From Bacillota bacterium (lineage in GTDB: Bacteria > Armatimonadota > HRBIN16): a DNA stretch of 64,000 nt. The stretch covers positions 62,001-126,000 of the forward strand of contig JAIMBJ010000004.1 in assembly GCA_023511455.1 (NCBI GenBank), read 5' to 3'. Every line of letters starts with the position of its first letter. The first letter of the stretch is position 1. The translations under genes were made by a program, and so were the position numbers. A model generated the notes under the pieces. It made no database searches. It saw only the letters and a program-made list of their open reading frames with translations, and was not told the origin of the DNA. Positions 1-9,568 of this stretch are shown here, piece by piece.

Positions 1-1588
1 GCTTCGGGATGACGCCGCCCACGATGCGGTCCTCAAACAGGAACTCGCCATCGGGATACGGCTCTATCTCGATCCAGCAATCGCCGTACTGCCCACGACC
101 ACCGGTCTGCTTCTTATGTTTGCCCTGCGCCTGCGCCTTGCTGCGGATGGTCTCGCGATACGGGATGCGCAGCTCCTCGGTGGTTACCTCCGTGCCGAAC
201 TTGCGCTTCATTCGCTCGATGACCACGTCCAGATGCGATTCGCCCATGCCCGAAATCACCGTCTGCCCCGTTTCCGGGTCGCGATAGAACCGGAAGGTGG
301 GGTCTTCTTCCGCCAACCGGCTGAGGGCAGGTCCCAGACGATCTTCATCCGCCTTGCTCTTGGCGCGGATGGCGATACTGTACACCGGGCTGGGGAACTC
401 GATACCCGGCAGTAGGATGGGCTTCGCCCTGTCGGTGAGAGTGTCACCGGTGCTGGTTTCCTGCAGCTTGGCAATGGCGCCGATGTCACCTGCATGTACC
501 GCGGGCGTCGGCTCCTGCTGTTTGCCGCGCAAGAAGAAAATCTGCCCAACGCGCTCTTCGCGTTCTTTATTGGCGTTCCACACATGGCTATCTGAACGCA
601 GCACTCCCGACATCACGCGGAAGTAGGTCAGTTTGCCCACGTATGGGTCTGCCATGGTCTTGAACACAAACGCCGCCAGCGGCTCGCTGTCTTCCGGTCT
701 GCGCGTCTCCTCCTGACCTGTCTGCGGGTTAATGCCCTTCACCGGCGGGATGTCCGCTGGCGAGGGGAACTCGCCAATGATGAAATCCAGGAAGGCGGTC
801 AATCCGTTGAGATTACTTGCCGAGCCGCACACCACAGGAATTAATTTCCCACTGGCGATGCCTGCCTTCAGCCCGCGCTGTATCTCCTCGCTGGTCAGGG
901 GTTCGCCCTCCAGGTACTTCAGCGTGAGTTCATCATCGCCCTCGGCGGCAGATTCTTCCAGCCATTCGTGATAGCGGTTCACCTGCTCCTGCATGGATGC
1001 TGGCACGTCGTCCTCGGTTGCCTTTGCCCCTGTACCACGCACTGCGCGCATGGAAATCAGGTTCACCACACCTTCATACGCTGCTTCCGCGCCAATCGGT
1101 ACAATCACCGGCACCACGCGAGAGCCGAACCGCTCACGCAGCTCCTTCAAGCGCGCCTCGAAGTCGGCGTTCTCGCGGTCCATCTTGCTGATGAACACGG
1201 CTCGCGCAATGCCCCGTTTCTCGATATACTCCAAGGCGATATCAAAGCCCACCTCCGGGGCATTCTGCGCCGGGGTAACAAGCACCGCCGCGTCCGCGAC
1301 GTGCAGCGCACCCACCATATCACCGATAAAGTCCAGATAGCCGGGGGCGTCGATAATGTTAATCTTGTGCTCTTTCCACTCGACCGGCACCACAGAGGCG
1401 TTGATGCTAATTTTGCGCTTGACCTCATCGGCGTCAAAGTCCGAGACGGTATTGCCATCTTCCACTTTGCCCATGCGGTCGATACCGCCGGTAATGAACA
1501 GCAACGCCTCCGTCAGGCTGGTTTTCCCCGAGCCTCCGTGTCCCACGAACGCCACGTTGCGTATCGCCTTAATGCCCACCTGTTTCAC
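1..1588 (-). CDS. Elongation factor G-like GTPase (EF-G2 type), C-terminus beyond window
   Basis: The first 529 codons of an EF-G-type translational GTPase; the C-terminal domains run off the left edge. The start is GTG at 1588, eight bases after AGGAGG. Visible motifs are the P-loop GHGGSGKT (residues 16-23), the G3 box DAPGY, the G4 box SKMD and GMGESHLDVV in the middle domains. The switch-I segment RERGIT of true EF-G is replaced by KRKISI. This matches the EF-G2 or 'EF-G-like' paralogs known beside canonical EF-G in Thermus and mycobacteria, whose role is not settled. The canonical fusA is at 9569-11665 in the same block, so this is not the only EF-G. It starts 49 bases after rplE, where rpsN would be expected, and is probably cotranscribed with the ribosomal genes. 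Family assignment is confident; function is not. Confidence 0.9.
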   Translation of the reverse strand, partial: MKQVGIKAIRNVAFVGHGGSGKTSLTEALLFITGGIDRMGKVEDGNTVSDFDADEVKRKISINASVVPVEWKEHKINIIDAPGYLDFIGDMVGALHVADAAVLVTPAQNAPEVGFDIALEYIEKRGIARAVFISKMDRENADFEARLKELRERFGSRVVPVIVPIGAEAAYEGVVNLISMRAVRGTGAKATEDDVPASMQEQVNRYHEWLEESAAEGDDELTLKYLEGEPLTSEEIQRGLKAGIASGKLIPVVCGSASNLNGLTAFLDFIIGEFPSPADIPPVKGINPQTGQEETRRPEDSEPLAAFVFKTMADPYVGKLTYFRVMSGVLRSDSHVWNANKEREERVGQIFFLRGKQQEPTPAVHAGDIGAIAKLQETSTGDTLTDRAKPILLPGIEFPSPVYSIAIRAKSKADEDRLGPALSRLAEEDPTFRFYRDPETGQTVISGMGESHLDVVIERMKRKFGTEVTTEELRIPYRETIRSKAQAQGKHKKQTGGRGQYGDCWIEIEPYPDGEFLFEDRIVGGVIPK

Positions 1589-1637
1589 CGAAACGCCCTC
1601 CTGTCGTAAATTCTCCGGTCACGCCCGATGACGGTGT

Positions 1638-2207
1638 TTATCGCTGTCGGAAGGGCATGCCCAGAGCTGTCAACAATGCGCGTGCCTCTTCGTCGGTGCG
1701 CGCAGTGGTCACGATGCAGATGTCCATTCCCCGAATGCGGTCAACCTGATCGTATACGATTTCGGGGAACACCAGCTGCTCGCGCATTCCCATCGAGAAG
1801 TTTCCGCGCCCATCGAAAGAGTTGGGCGACACTCCCTGAAAGTCACGCACGCGCGGCAGCACGATGTTCATCAGTTTATCCAGAAAGTCGTACATACGGT
1901 CGCCGCGCAGGGTGACCTTCGCGCCGATGCGGTGCCCCTGCCGGATGCGGAAGTTCGAGATCGATTTGCGCGCACGGGTAATCACCGGTTTTTGACCGGA
2001 GATTGCCGCCAGGTCGCGCACCGCCCCATCCAGCTGCTTCGGGTCTTGCTCGCCCTGTCCCACGCCCATGTTGATGACGACTTTCACCAGGCGTGGCACC
2101 TGCATGATGGACTTATACCCGAACTGTTGCATCAGCTGGGGAACCACTTCCTGATAGTATTTTTCTTTGAGCCTCGGTACATACCGGGTTTGCGTCGTTT
2201 CGCTCAT
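1638..2207 (-). CDS. rplE: 50S ribosomal protein L5
   Basis: Large-subunit protein L5 binds 5S rRNA in the central protuberance. It has 189 residues, close to the usual ~180. Recognisable segments are [31 protein letters not shown] and [18 protein letters not shown] 2207 was chosen: it follows GGAGTGG at a loose spacing, whereas the in-frame ATG at 2225 has no ribosome-binding site. It is the last ribosomal protein gene of the block inside the window. The gene that normally follows, rpsN (S14), is absent at this position. Confidence 0.95.
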   Translation of the reverse strand: MSETTQTRYVPRLKEKYYQEVVPQLMQQFGYKSIMQVPRLVKVVINMGVGQGEQDPKQLDGAVRDLAAISGQKPVITRARKSISNFRIRQGHRIGAKVTLRGDRMYDFLDKLMNIVLPRVRDFQGVSPNSFDGRGNFSMGMREQLVFPEIVYDQVDRIRGMDICIVTTARTDEEARALLTALGMPFRQR

Positions 2208-2250
2208 CGCTTCACACCACTCCATAACCGCCTGATGCGGCGGATACTAT

Positions 2251-2637
2251 CTACACCGAGTCGATGTACTCCTTGCACTTCTTACACGTGCGAACCCGCT
2301 TGCCGTCCGTGGTGAACGAGATGGCGATGCGCGTTCGCTGGTTACAGCGCGGGCACACCAGCATCACTTTCGACACGTGCAAAGGGGCCGGTTTCACCAC
2401 GCGCCCCGTCTGCGTTTGCGGGGTAGCGCGGCTGGTGGTGGGGCGTGCCTTCTGGTGGCGTGTCACCAGGTTTATCCCATCCACCACCACGCGGTTTTCG
2501 CGCGGGATGGTACGGATCACCTTGCCCCGCTTGCCCCGGTCCTTGCCCACAATGACCTCTACCGTGTCGTTTTTGCGTATCTTCAGCGGGCGCACCGCTC
2601 GCCCGCTCTGTTTTTTCCTGGCAGTTGCAGTGCTCAT
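2251..2637 (-). CDS. rplX: 50S ribosomal protein L24
   Basis: L24 initiates 50S assembly and binds 23S rRNA through a KOW fold. Here it has 128 residues: a basic N-terminus, the KOW segment VIVGKDRGKRGKVIRT, and a C-terminal CPRC...CKKC pair that could bind zinc, as in the cysteine-containing L24 variants. The start is ATG 2637, after a GGAGAGG-type site. The open frame upstream to 2724 overlaps rplN and has no L24 similarity. It lies between rplN (13 bases away) and rplE. Confidence 0.95.
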   Translation of the reverse strand: MSTATARKKQSGRAVRPLKIRKNDTVEVIVGKDRGKRGKVIRTIPRENRVVVDGINLVTRHQKARPTTSRATPQTQTGRVVKPAPLHVSKVMLVCPRCNQRTRIAISFTTDGKRVRTCKKCKEYIDSV

Positions 2638-2650
2638 GGGTGCTCCTCTC

Positions 2651-3019
2651 CTACAGCACTTCCGGTGCCAGCGAGATGATGCGCATGAAGTTGCGCTCGC
2701 GCAGCTCGCGGGCGACCGGTCCAAAGATACGTGTGCCGCGAGGCTCCAGGCTATTGGTAACCACTACGGCGGCGTTCTCGTCGAAGCGCAGCGTCGAGCC
2801 GTCGGGACGGCGGATCGGCTGCTTGGTGCGAACGACCACCGCTTTCACGATGTCACTCTTCTTCACCGGCATTCCGGGCGTTGCCGACTTGACCACAGCC
2901 ACGATGACATCCCCCACACGGGCATAGCGCGTGTTGGAGCCTTTCAGTACACGGATACACATCAGCTCACGCGCGCCAGAGTTGTCGGCAGCCTTTAGCC
3001 GGGTGTATATCTGAATCAT
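2651..3019 (-). CDS. rplN: 50S ribosomal protein L14
   Basis: L14 sits at the subunit interface and contacts 16S rRNA helix 14. It has 122 residues, exactly the family length. It begins [17 protein letters not shown] and contains the conserved segment [18 protein letters not shown] and the C-terminal [16 protein letters not shown]. It lies 15 bases after rpsQ and 13 before rplX in the conserved spc order, and nothing about it is unusual. Confidence 0.97.
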   Translation of the reverse strand: MIQIYTRLKAADNSGARELMCIRVLKGSNTRYARVGDVIVAVVKSATPGMPVKKSDIVKAVVVRTKQPIRRPDGSTLRFDENAAVVVTNSLEPRGTRIFGPVARELRERNFMRIISLAPEVL

Positions 3020-3034
3020 TGCCTGATACCTCCC

Positions 3035-3307
3035 CTATTGTGCTTTCTGGATCACGCGGGCAACGCGCCATCGCTTGGTCCTGCTCAGGGGTCGCGTCTC
3101 CATAATCTCCACCACATCGCCCACCCGGCACTCGTTGTTTTCATCGTGTGCGTGGAACTTCTTGGTGCGCTTGACCGTTTTGCCGTACAGGGGGTGGCGC
3201 ATCATACGCTCTACTGCCACCACTACCGTTTTATCCATGCGGTCGCTCACCACCGTTCCAACGCGCACCTTGCGTCGCCCACGCGTGACTACCTCATTTT
3301 CCGCCAT
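3035..3307 (-). CDS. rpsQ: 30S ribosomal protein S17
   Basis: S17 is a small OB-fold primary binder of 16S rRNA. It has 90 residues, containing [37 protein letters not shown] and a C-terminal [21 protein letters not shown] 3307 was chosen because it follows a GGGGGGA ribosome-binding site at about six bases. The earlier in-frame ATG (3322) overlaps that site and cannot use it. It lies 18 bases after rpmC. Confidence 0.96.
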   Translation of the reverse strand: MAENEVVTRGRRKVRVGTVVSDRMDKTVVVAVERMMRHPLYGKTVKRTKKFHAHDENNECRVGDVVEIMETRPLSRTKRWRVARVIQKAQ

Positions 3308-3325
3308 TGATGTTCCCCCCATCCA

Positions 3326-3538
3326 TTACGCGCTCTTCTGCGCGCGCTGCTTTTCGGTGATAATGGTGTGCAGGCGCGCGATGTTATGCCGCGTGATGCG
3401 GATGCTTGCCGTATCACTCAACTTCCGCATCGCCTTGTTCTGTCGGAGCTGGAACAGCCTCTCCATCTCCTGCTGCAACCTCTGTTGCAGCTCCGGCAGG
3501 CTCAGCTTGCGGAGTTCCTCCGGTTTCAACGGTTTCAT
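3326..3538 (-). CDS. rpmC: 50S ribosomal protein L29
   Basis: L29 is a small helical protein near the peptide exit tunnel. It has 70 residues beginning [13 protein letters not shown], with the typical [17 protein letters not shown] helix. ATG 3538 follows GAGGGAGAAT. Its first 41 codons lie inside rplP in the +1 frame relative to that gene. Both frames are open without interruption and both proteins are recognisable, so the overlap of 125 bases appears real. Its translation is probably coupled to ribosomes finishing rplP. Confidence 0.93.
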   Translation of the reverse strand: MKPLKPEELRKLSLPELQQRLQQEMERLFQLRQNKAMRKLSDTASIRITRHNIARLHTIITEKQRAQKSA

Positions 3539-3959
3539 ATTCTCCCTCGAAATCTCGTCTTGTGACGAATTTGGTAGCAATTGGTAGTTTGTGCGACGCC
3601 AGTCGCATCGCTTCGCGTGCCAGTTCTTCGGGCACGCCAGCCATCTCGAACAGAATGCGTCCCGGTTTGACCACTGCTACCCATCCCGCCGGCGCACCCT
3701 TGCCGCTTCCCATGCGGGTCTCAGCGGGTTTCTTGGTGTAGGGCTTATCGGGAAAGACCCGAATCCAGATTTTTCCACCACGGCGCACGTGGCGGGTCAT
3801 TGCGATACGAGCCGCTTCAATCTGGTTGCTGGTCAACCAGCAGGATTCCAGCGCCTGCAGCCCGTACTCGCCGAAATCCAGCCTGGTCGCGCCGGACGCC
3901 TTGCCTTTGCGCCGCCCGCGATGCTGCCGGCGATACTTAACTCGTTTCGGCATCAGCAT
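3414..3959 (-). CDS. rplP: 50S ribosomal protein L16 with acidic C-terminal extension
   Basis: L16 helps organise the A-site region of the 50S subunit. Residues 1 to about 139 match the family ([15 protein letters not shown] at the start, [32 protein letters not shown] and [13 protein letters not shown]). Most L16 proteins end there at 136-145 residues. This one continues to residue 181 with an acidic Ala/Glu/Pro/Thr-rich tail that has no L16 counterpart. The tail is encoded in the same bases as the first 41 codons of rpmC. The start overlaps the end of rpsC by 23 bases. The extension may simply come from loss of the ancestral stop codon; whether it stays on the ribosome cannot be seen. Confidence 0.95.
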   Translation of the reverse strand: MLMPKRVKYRRQHRGRRKGKASGATRLDFGEYGLQALESCWLTSNQIEAARIAMTRHVRRGGKIWIRVFPDKPYTKKPAETRMGSGKGAPAGWVAVVKPGRILFEMAGVPEELAREAMRLASHKLPIATKFVTRRDFEGEYETVETGGTPQAEPAGAATEVAAGDGEAVPAPTEQGDAEVE

Positions 3960-4767
3960 TGCCGCGTTGCCTCCTTCCTCCCCGGCGACCCCGGCGACGG
4001 CGCCCGGCGGGACGCTCGCCCTCTTGCGGGACGATCGGCGTCACCTCCCGGCTTTCCTCCTCTACCTTCTGTCCGGGCAGGATATCGCCCCGGTAAATCC
4101 ACACCTTCACGCCGATGTTGCCGTAGGTCGTGGGTGCTTCTGCAAATCCATAGTCCACATCAGCACGTATCGTTTGCAACGGAATCTTGCCCATCTTGTC
4201 CACTTCGGAGCGCGCCATCTCCGCGCCGGCCAGTCGCCCAGCCACGCGCACTTTGATACCCAGTGCTCCTGCACGCATCGTGCGCAGGATAGCCTGACGC
4301 ATGGCGCGCTTGTAGGACACACGGCGCGAGATCTGCTGCGCGATGTTCTCTGCCACCAGCTGCGCGTCCTTATCGGGCTCGTTCACCTCCTGCACGTGCA
4401 CATGCACGTCCACGTTGGGACGGGCTTCCTTCTCACGTGCCGCACGCCAGCGGTAGGTCGGGTCCAGCAGGTGCACCAGAGCCTGGCGTATCTCCTCCAG
4501 TCCTCTCCCCTGCCGACCGATAAGGATACCCGGACGCGCCGAAAAGATAGTGACCTCTACCCGATTGGCTGCGCGCTCGATATCCACGCGCGAAATCGCT
4601 GCCGACGCCAGGTCAGGACGACGCTTGGGCAGATCCTTCTTTAAGAAGCGACGTATCTTGTAGTCTTCGTGTACCCACTTCGCGTAGTCCTTCGCCGAGT
4701 ACCAGCGACTGTCCCAGTCGCGGATAATACCCACGCGAAAACCGATTGGATGAATCTTCTGTCCCAA
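3937..4767 (-). CDS. rpsC: 30S ribosomal protein S3
   Basis: S3 lies at the mRNA entry of the 30S subunit. It has 276 residues and begins [23 protein letters not shown] domain carries the [14 protein letters not shown] loop, followed by the C-terminal domain with [20 protein letters not shown] and [15 protein letters not shown]. The last ~40 residues form an Arg/Gly-rich tail ([15 protein letters not shown]), longer than in E. coli S3 (233 residues). It overlaps rplP by 23 bases and follows rplV by 26 bases. Confidence 0.96.
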   Translation of the reverse strand: MGQKIHPIGFRVGIIRDWDSRWYSAKDYAKWVHEDYKIRRFLKKDLPKRRPDLASAAISRVDIERAANRVEVTIFSARPGILIGRQGRGLEEIRQALVHLLDPTYRWRAAREKEARPNVDVHVHVQEVNEPDKDAQLVAENIAQQISRRVSYKRAMRQAILRTMRAGALGIKVRVAGRLAGAEMARSEVDKMGKIPLQTIRADVDYGFAEAPTTYGNIGVKVWIYRGDILPGQKVEEESREVTPIVPQEGERPAGRRRRGRRGGRRQRGNADAETS

Positions 4768-4793
4768 ACTGAACCTCCTCCGGTTCTCTCACG

Positions 4794-5213
4794 CTAACTT
4801 TCGCTCGTCGGTGCTGTGGGCGCAGTTCCGCTACCACGTCGTGCTCGTCGCCCTGCGGGCTGTGGGCGCGGTACCTCCTGCACCTCCACCCGGATGTGGC
4901 AGGTCGGCTTGATGATAGGATAGGCGCGTCCCATCGCACGCGGGCGATAACGCTTCAAACGGGGACCCTCGTCGACGACGGCGTGCACTATTTTCAGAGC
5001 GTCCTCGTCGACGGTTCCGCCATCGCGCTCCGCCAGGAACACCGCGTTCGCTGCCGCCGATTGAACCACCTTCAGGATGGGGCGGGCAGCACGCTGGGGC
5101 GAAAAGCGCAGAAACGCAATCGCTTCCGGTACATACTGCCCCCGTATCGCCTCTATCAGCAACCGCGCTTTACGCGGCGATACACGCACGTACTTTGCTA
5201 TTGCGTGTGCCAT
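4794..5213 (-). CDS. rplV: 50S ribosomal protein L22
   Basis: L22 lines the peptide exit tunnel with a long beta-hairpin. It has 139 residues: MAHAIAKYVRVSPRKARLL at the start, an NAVFLAERDGG centre and the hairpin RYRPRAMGRAYPIIK. Beyond the normal end (~115 residues) there is an Arg/Pro/Ala/Thr-rich tail of about 25 residues. It starts nine bases after the rpsS stop. Confidence 0.95.
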   Translation of the reverse strand: MAHAIAKYVRVSPRKARLLIEAIRGQYVPEAIAFLRFSPQRAARPILKVVQSAAANAVFLAERDGGTVDEDALKIVHAVVDEGPRLKRYRPRAMGRAYPIIKPTCHIRVEVQEVPRPQPAGRRARRGSGTAPTAPTSES

Positions 5214-5222
5214 CTTTATGCC

Positions 5223-5510
5223 TCACTTCTTGCGTGTTGTGCGGTCGGTATGGTGCCCCGGATGCCCCCGGAAGGTGCGCGTCGGGGCGAACTCACCCAG
5301 CTTATGCCCGATCATGTTCTCTGTGATGAACACCGGCACGTGCTTTCTGCCATCATGCACCGCGATGGTGTGTCCTACCATCGCTGGCAGGATTGTGGAC
5401 CGACGCGACCAGGTTTTGATAATCCGCTTCTCGCCGGTGGCGTTGAGCGCCTGGATTTTCTTCATCAGCTTCGGGTCGACATACGGTCCCTTCTTAATCG
5501 AACGTGACAT
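5223..5510 (-). CDS. rpsS: 30S ribosomal protein S19
   Basis: S19 forms a complex with S13 in the head of the 30S subunit. It has 95 residues, the normal length: [19 protein letters not shown], then [19 protein letters not shown] and [18 protein letters not shown]. It lies 30 bases after rplB and nine before rplV. Confidence 0.97.
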   Translation of the reverse strand: MSRSIKKGPYVDPKLMKKIQALNATGEKRIIKTWSRRSTILPAMVGHTIAVHDGRKHVPVFITENMIGHKLGEFAPTRTFRGHPGHHTDRTTRKK

Positions 5511-5540
5511 ACCAACGCTCCTCCAGTCGCCATCTTCAGA

Positions 5541-6368
5541 TTACTTGCGCCGCCGTACGATGAACTTATCCGACGGCTTGCGACGGCGGGTCTTCTTGCC
5601 CAGGGTCGGCTTACCCCAGGGCGTGACCGGTCCACCACGCCGACCGATCGGCGCTTTGCCTTCGCCACCGCCGTGCGGGTGGTCGCGCGGTGTCATCGCC
5701 GAGCCTCGCACATGCGGGCGTCTGCCCAGATAACGGCTCTTACCAGCCTTACCTAGCGATTCGTTCTCATGCTCGGCGTGCCCGACCTGACCAATGGTCG
5801 CCTTGCACTCGAGGTGCACCATGCGCACCTCACCGGAGGGCAGACGTATTTGCGCATACTTGCCCTCTTTGGCGACCAGCTGCGCCGCCGTGCCCGCACT
5901 GCGCACCAGCTGTCCACCCTTGCCCGGCACGAGCTCGATATTGTGTATCACTGTGCCCAGCGGAATCGCACGCAACGGCAGGGCGTTGCCCGGCTTGATG
6001 TCGGCGTTCTCACCGCTGAGCACCTGGTCGCCTACCTTCAGCCCATCCGGGCAGAGGATGTACCGCTTCTCGCCATCGACATATTGTATCAAAGCGATGC
6101 GCGCCGACCGGTTGGGGTCGTATTCGATGCTGACCACCTTGCCCGGCACGCCGATTTTGTCGCGCTTGAAATCGATAATCCGGTAGCGTCGCTTGTTGCC
6201 GCCCCCTCTGAAGCGTGTGGTGATCCTTCCCTGATTGTTGCGTCCACCGCTCTTCTTCAACGGCGCGAGCAGCGACTTCTCGGGTTCCTCGCGCGTAATC
6301 TCCTCAAAGGTCGATACCGCCATAAAGCGGCGACCCGGAGAGGTCGGTTTTAACTGTCGTATAGGCAT
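5541..6368 (-). CDS. rplB: 50S ribosomal protein L2
   Basis: L2 is a core 23S rRNA binder needed for subunit joining and peptidyl-transferase activity. It has 275 residues (family ~275). Seen are [34 protein letters not shown], and the C-terminal [17 protein letters not shown] containing the conserved histidine associated with the peptidyl-transferase region. Conserved S10-operon position between rplW (29 bases) and rpsS (30 bases). Confidence 0.97.
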   Translation of the reverse strand: MPIRQLKPTSPGRRFMAVSTFEEITREEPEKSLLAPLKKSGGRNNQGRITTRFRGGGNKRRYRIIDFKRDKIGVPGKVVSIEYDPNRSARIALIQYVDGEKRYILCPDGLKVGDQVLSGENADIKPGNALPLRAIPLGTVIHNIELVPGKGGQLVRSAGTAAQLVAKEGKYAQIRLPSGEVRMVHLECKATIGQVGHAEHENESLGKAGKSRYLGRRPHVRGSAMTPRDHPHGGGEGKAPIGRRGGPVTPWGKPTLGKKTRRRKPSDKFIVRRRK

Positions 6369-6397
6369 GGCTTACTCCTTTGCGCCTCCTATTGCCA

Positions 6398-6688
6398 CTA
6401 CGTGACCTCGAACGCTTCAATGCGCTGCCCCGGTTGAACTGTGACGATGGCTTTCTTCCAGCCAGCGGTCTCGCCTGCTGGCATCCGTCCGAGACGGCGT
6501 CGCTTGCCCCGCACGTTCATTACGTTCACTTTCAGCACATTGACCCGGTAGATAGCCTCCACCGCCTGCTTGATTTCAATCTTGTTGGCATCCGGCGCCA
6601 CCGCGAAGGTGTATCGTCCCATACGGGCGTTGTCGGTGCTTCGCTCGGTAATCACCGGATGCAGGATAACCTCGTATGGCGATTTCAT
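6398..6688 (-). CDS. rplW: 50S ribosomal protein L23
   Basis: L23 sits at the tunnel exit and docks trigger factor and SRP. It has 96 residues beginning MKSPYEVILHPVITERS and ending with the GRRPRL-like loop region (KRRRLGRMPAGET) and KKAIVTVQPGQRI. ATG 6688 was chosen because it overlaps the rplD stop as ATGA and stands about eight bases after GGAGGAGGTG. A GTG three codons upstream lies too close to that site. Confidence 0.95.
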   Translation of the reverse strand: MKSPYEVILHPVITERSTDNARMGRYTFAVAPDANKIEIKQAVEAIYRVNVLKVNVMNVRGKRRRLGRMPAGETAGWKKAIVTVQPGQRIEAFEVT

Positions 6689-7317
6689 CGGGCGCACACC
6701 TCCTCCAGCTTTTGCAGTGCCTCCGGGGTGGTAATCACCCGGCGCGCTATCAGCATATCCCGAACCGACACCGCCGGTGAGATGCGCACCTCCACGCCCG
6801 GCAGGTTACGGAAGCTTTTCCACACCACCTCGTCGTGCTGGGGCAGCAATATCAGCACGCGCTTCGGGTCATCGATGTTCAATCCCTTCAGGAACTGCAC
6901 GGCATGGCGCGTCTTTATCTCGTCAAAGTGGATGTTCTCCACCGTGACGATGGCGTTCTCTTCCAGTTTGGCGGTGAGTGCACTGCGCATGGCTGCACGG
7001 CGCATCTTCTTGGGCAGCCGCTGGCTGTAGTCACGCGGATGCGGACCGAACACCACGCCGCCATGTCGCCAGTGCGGGGCGCGAATAGACCCCTGTCTCG
7101 CACGCCCGGTACCCTTCTGGCGCCAGGGCTTACGCCCACCGCCTCGCACCTCGCCGCGCGTTTTGGTGTCCGCCGTACCCAGCCGGGCGTTTGCCTGTTC
7201 GGCGACCACTGCCGCGTGCATCAGGTCGGGTCGCACTTCGGCAGCAAACACCACGTCGGATAGGTCTATCTCTCGCACGGGCTGTCCCGTTTTATCGTAC
7301 ACGCTCACCTTTGGCAT
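6685..7317 (-). CDS. rplD: 50S ribosomal protein L4
   Basis: L4 reaches into the exit tunnel, and in E. coli it also autoregulates the S10 operon. It has 210 residues. The tunnel loop contains TRGEVRGGGRKPWRQKGTGR and RAPHWRHGGVVFGPHPRDYS; the C-terminal Rossmann-like part holds KRVLILLPQHDEVV. It starts four bases after the rplC stop and overlaps rplW by four bases. No L4-type leader hairpin could be defined by eye before rpsJ. Confidence 0.96.
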   Translation of the reverse strand: MPKVSVYDKTGQPVREIDLSDVVFAAEVRPDLMHAAVVAEQANARLGTADTKTRGEVRGGGRKPWRQKGTGRARQGSIRAPHWRHGGVVFGPHPRDYSQRLPKKMRRAAMRSALTAKLEENAIVTVENIHFDEIKTRHAVQFLKGLNIDDPKRVLILLPQHDEVVWKSFRNLPGVEVRISPAVSVRDMLIARRVITTPEALQKLEEVCAR

Positions 7318-7321
7318 CGCC

Positions 7322-7954
7322 TTACCCCCTCTCGTCCCTGGCGATAATCAGCAGTCCGCCGTTGGCGCCGGGAACAGCTCCGCGCACCAGCAACAGGTTG
7401 CGTTCCGCGTCTACACGCACCACAGTAAGCCCCTTCTGCGTGACGCGCTCTGCTCCCATGTGCCCCGGCTTCTTGACACCCTTAAAGGTGCGAGCGGCGT
7501 CGGTAGCGCCACTGGACTGAGGCTTGCGGTGTATCATCGAGCCATGCGACTGCGGACCACCGTGAAAGTGGTGCCGCTTCACCACGCCCTGAAAGCCTCG
7601 CCCCTTGGATGTGCCGGTCACTTTAACCTTGTCGCCCGGCTTGAACACATCGGCGACATGGATTGTTGTGCCTACCGACAGATTGCTGATGTCATCTACC
7701 GGCACCTCGCGCAGATAGCGCATGGGTGGCACGTTTGCTTTCTTAAAGTGCCCTTTCATGGGCTTGTTGACCCGCTTCGGGGAAATCTCCCCGAAGCCCA
7801 CCTGTACGGCGACATACCCATCCTTCTCCGGGGTCTTTACCTGCGTCACCACGCAGGGACCCGCTTCTATGACCGAGACCGGGATGGCCTGTCCAGTCTC
7901 ATCGAAGATCTGGGTCATGCCGATTTTTTTGCCTAAAATCGCCTGTACCGCCAT
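7322..7954 (-). CDS. rplC: 50S ribosomal protein L3
   Basis: L3 is an early assembly protein whose central loop reaches the peptidyl-transferase centre. It has 210 residues: MAVQAILGKKIGMTQIFDE at the start, VTGTSKGRGFQGVVKRHHF in the middle, and the loop GPQSHGSMIHRKPQSSGATD with the conserved glutamine region. It follows rpsJ by 13 bases and precedes rplD by four. Confidence 0.97.
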   Translation of the reverse strand: MAVQAILGKKIGMTQIFDETGQAIPVSVIEAGPCVVTQVKTPEKDGYVAVQVGFGEISPKRVNKPMKGHFKKANVPPMRYLREVPVDDISNLSVGTTIHVADVFKPGDKVKVTGTSKGRGFQGVVKRHHFHGGPQSHGSMIHRKPQSSGATDAARTFKGVKKPGHMGAERVTQKGLTVVRVDAERNLLLVRGAVPGANGGLLIIARDERG

Positions 7955-7967
7955 CTTGTGGTTGCTC

Positions 7968-8285
7968 CTACTTGATTTCGATATCTACACCGCTGGGAAG
8001 GTCCAGCCGCATGAGCGCGTCGATGGTTTTGGGTCCGGCATCCAGAATATCGATGAGCCGCTTGTGCGTGCACAGTTCAAAGTGCTCCATCGATTCTTTA
8101 TCGATATGGGGTCCGCGGATAACGCAAAACCGGTTGCGCTCTGTCGGCAGTAACACAGGTCCCGAAATGCGGGCTCCCGTGCGACGCGCCGTATCCACTA
8201 TCTTCTGAACCGACTGGTCCAGCACTCGATGGTCGTACGCGCGCAAGCGGATTCGAACCTTGTTTTGAAAGTCTCGACGCGCCAT
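7968..8285 (-). CDS. rpsJ: 30S ribosomal protein S10
   Basis: S10 is a 30S head protein and, as NusE, part of antitermination complexes. It has 105 residues: [40 protein letters not shown] and [20 protein letters not shown]. The start is ATG 8285 after AGGAGGCAGC. The open frame upstream to 8336 runs into tuf and is not S10-like. It follows the tuf stop by 19 bases, joining the str and S10 clusters without a visible terminator. Confidence 0.96.
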   Translation of the reverse strand: MARRDFQNKVRIRLRAYDHRVLDQSVQKIVDTARRTGARISGPVLLPTERNRFCVIRGPHIDKESMEHFELCTHKRLIDILDAGPKTIDALMRLDLPSGVDIEIK

Positions 8286-8304
8286 AACCTGCTGCCTCCT
8301 GCTC

Positions 8305-9507
<1,203 letters not shown>

Positions 9508-9568
9508 TTAGTGCTGACCTCCTGATACTCCTTTTTGTCGTTTTTTTAAGGGTTAAACTCCCTCAGCC

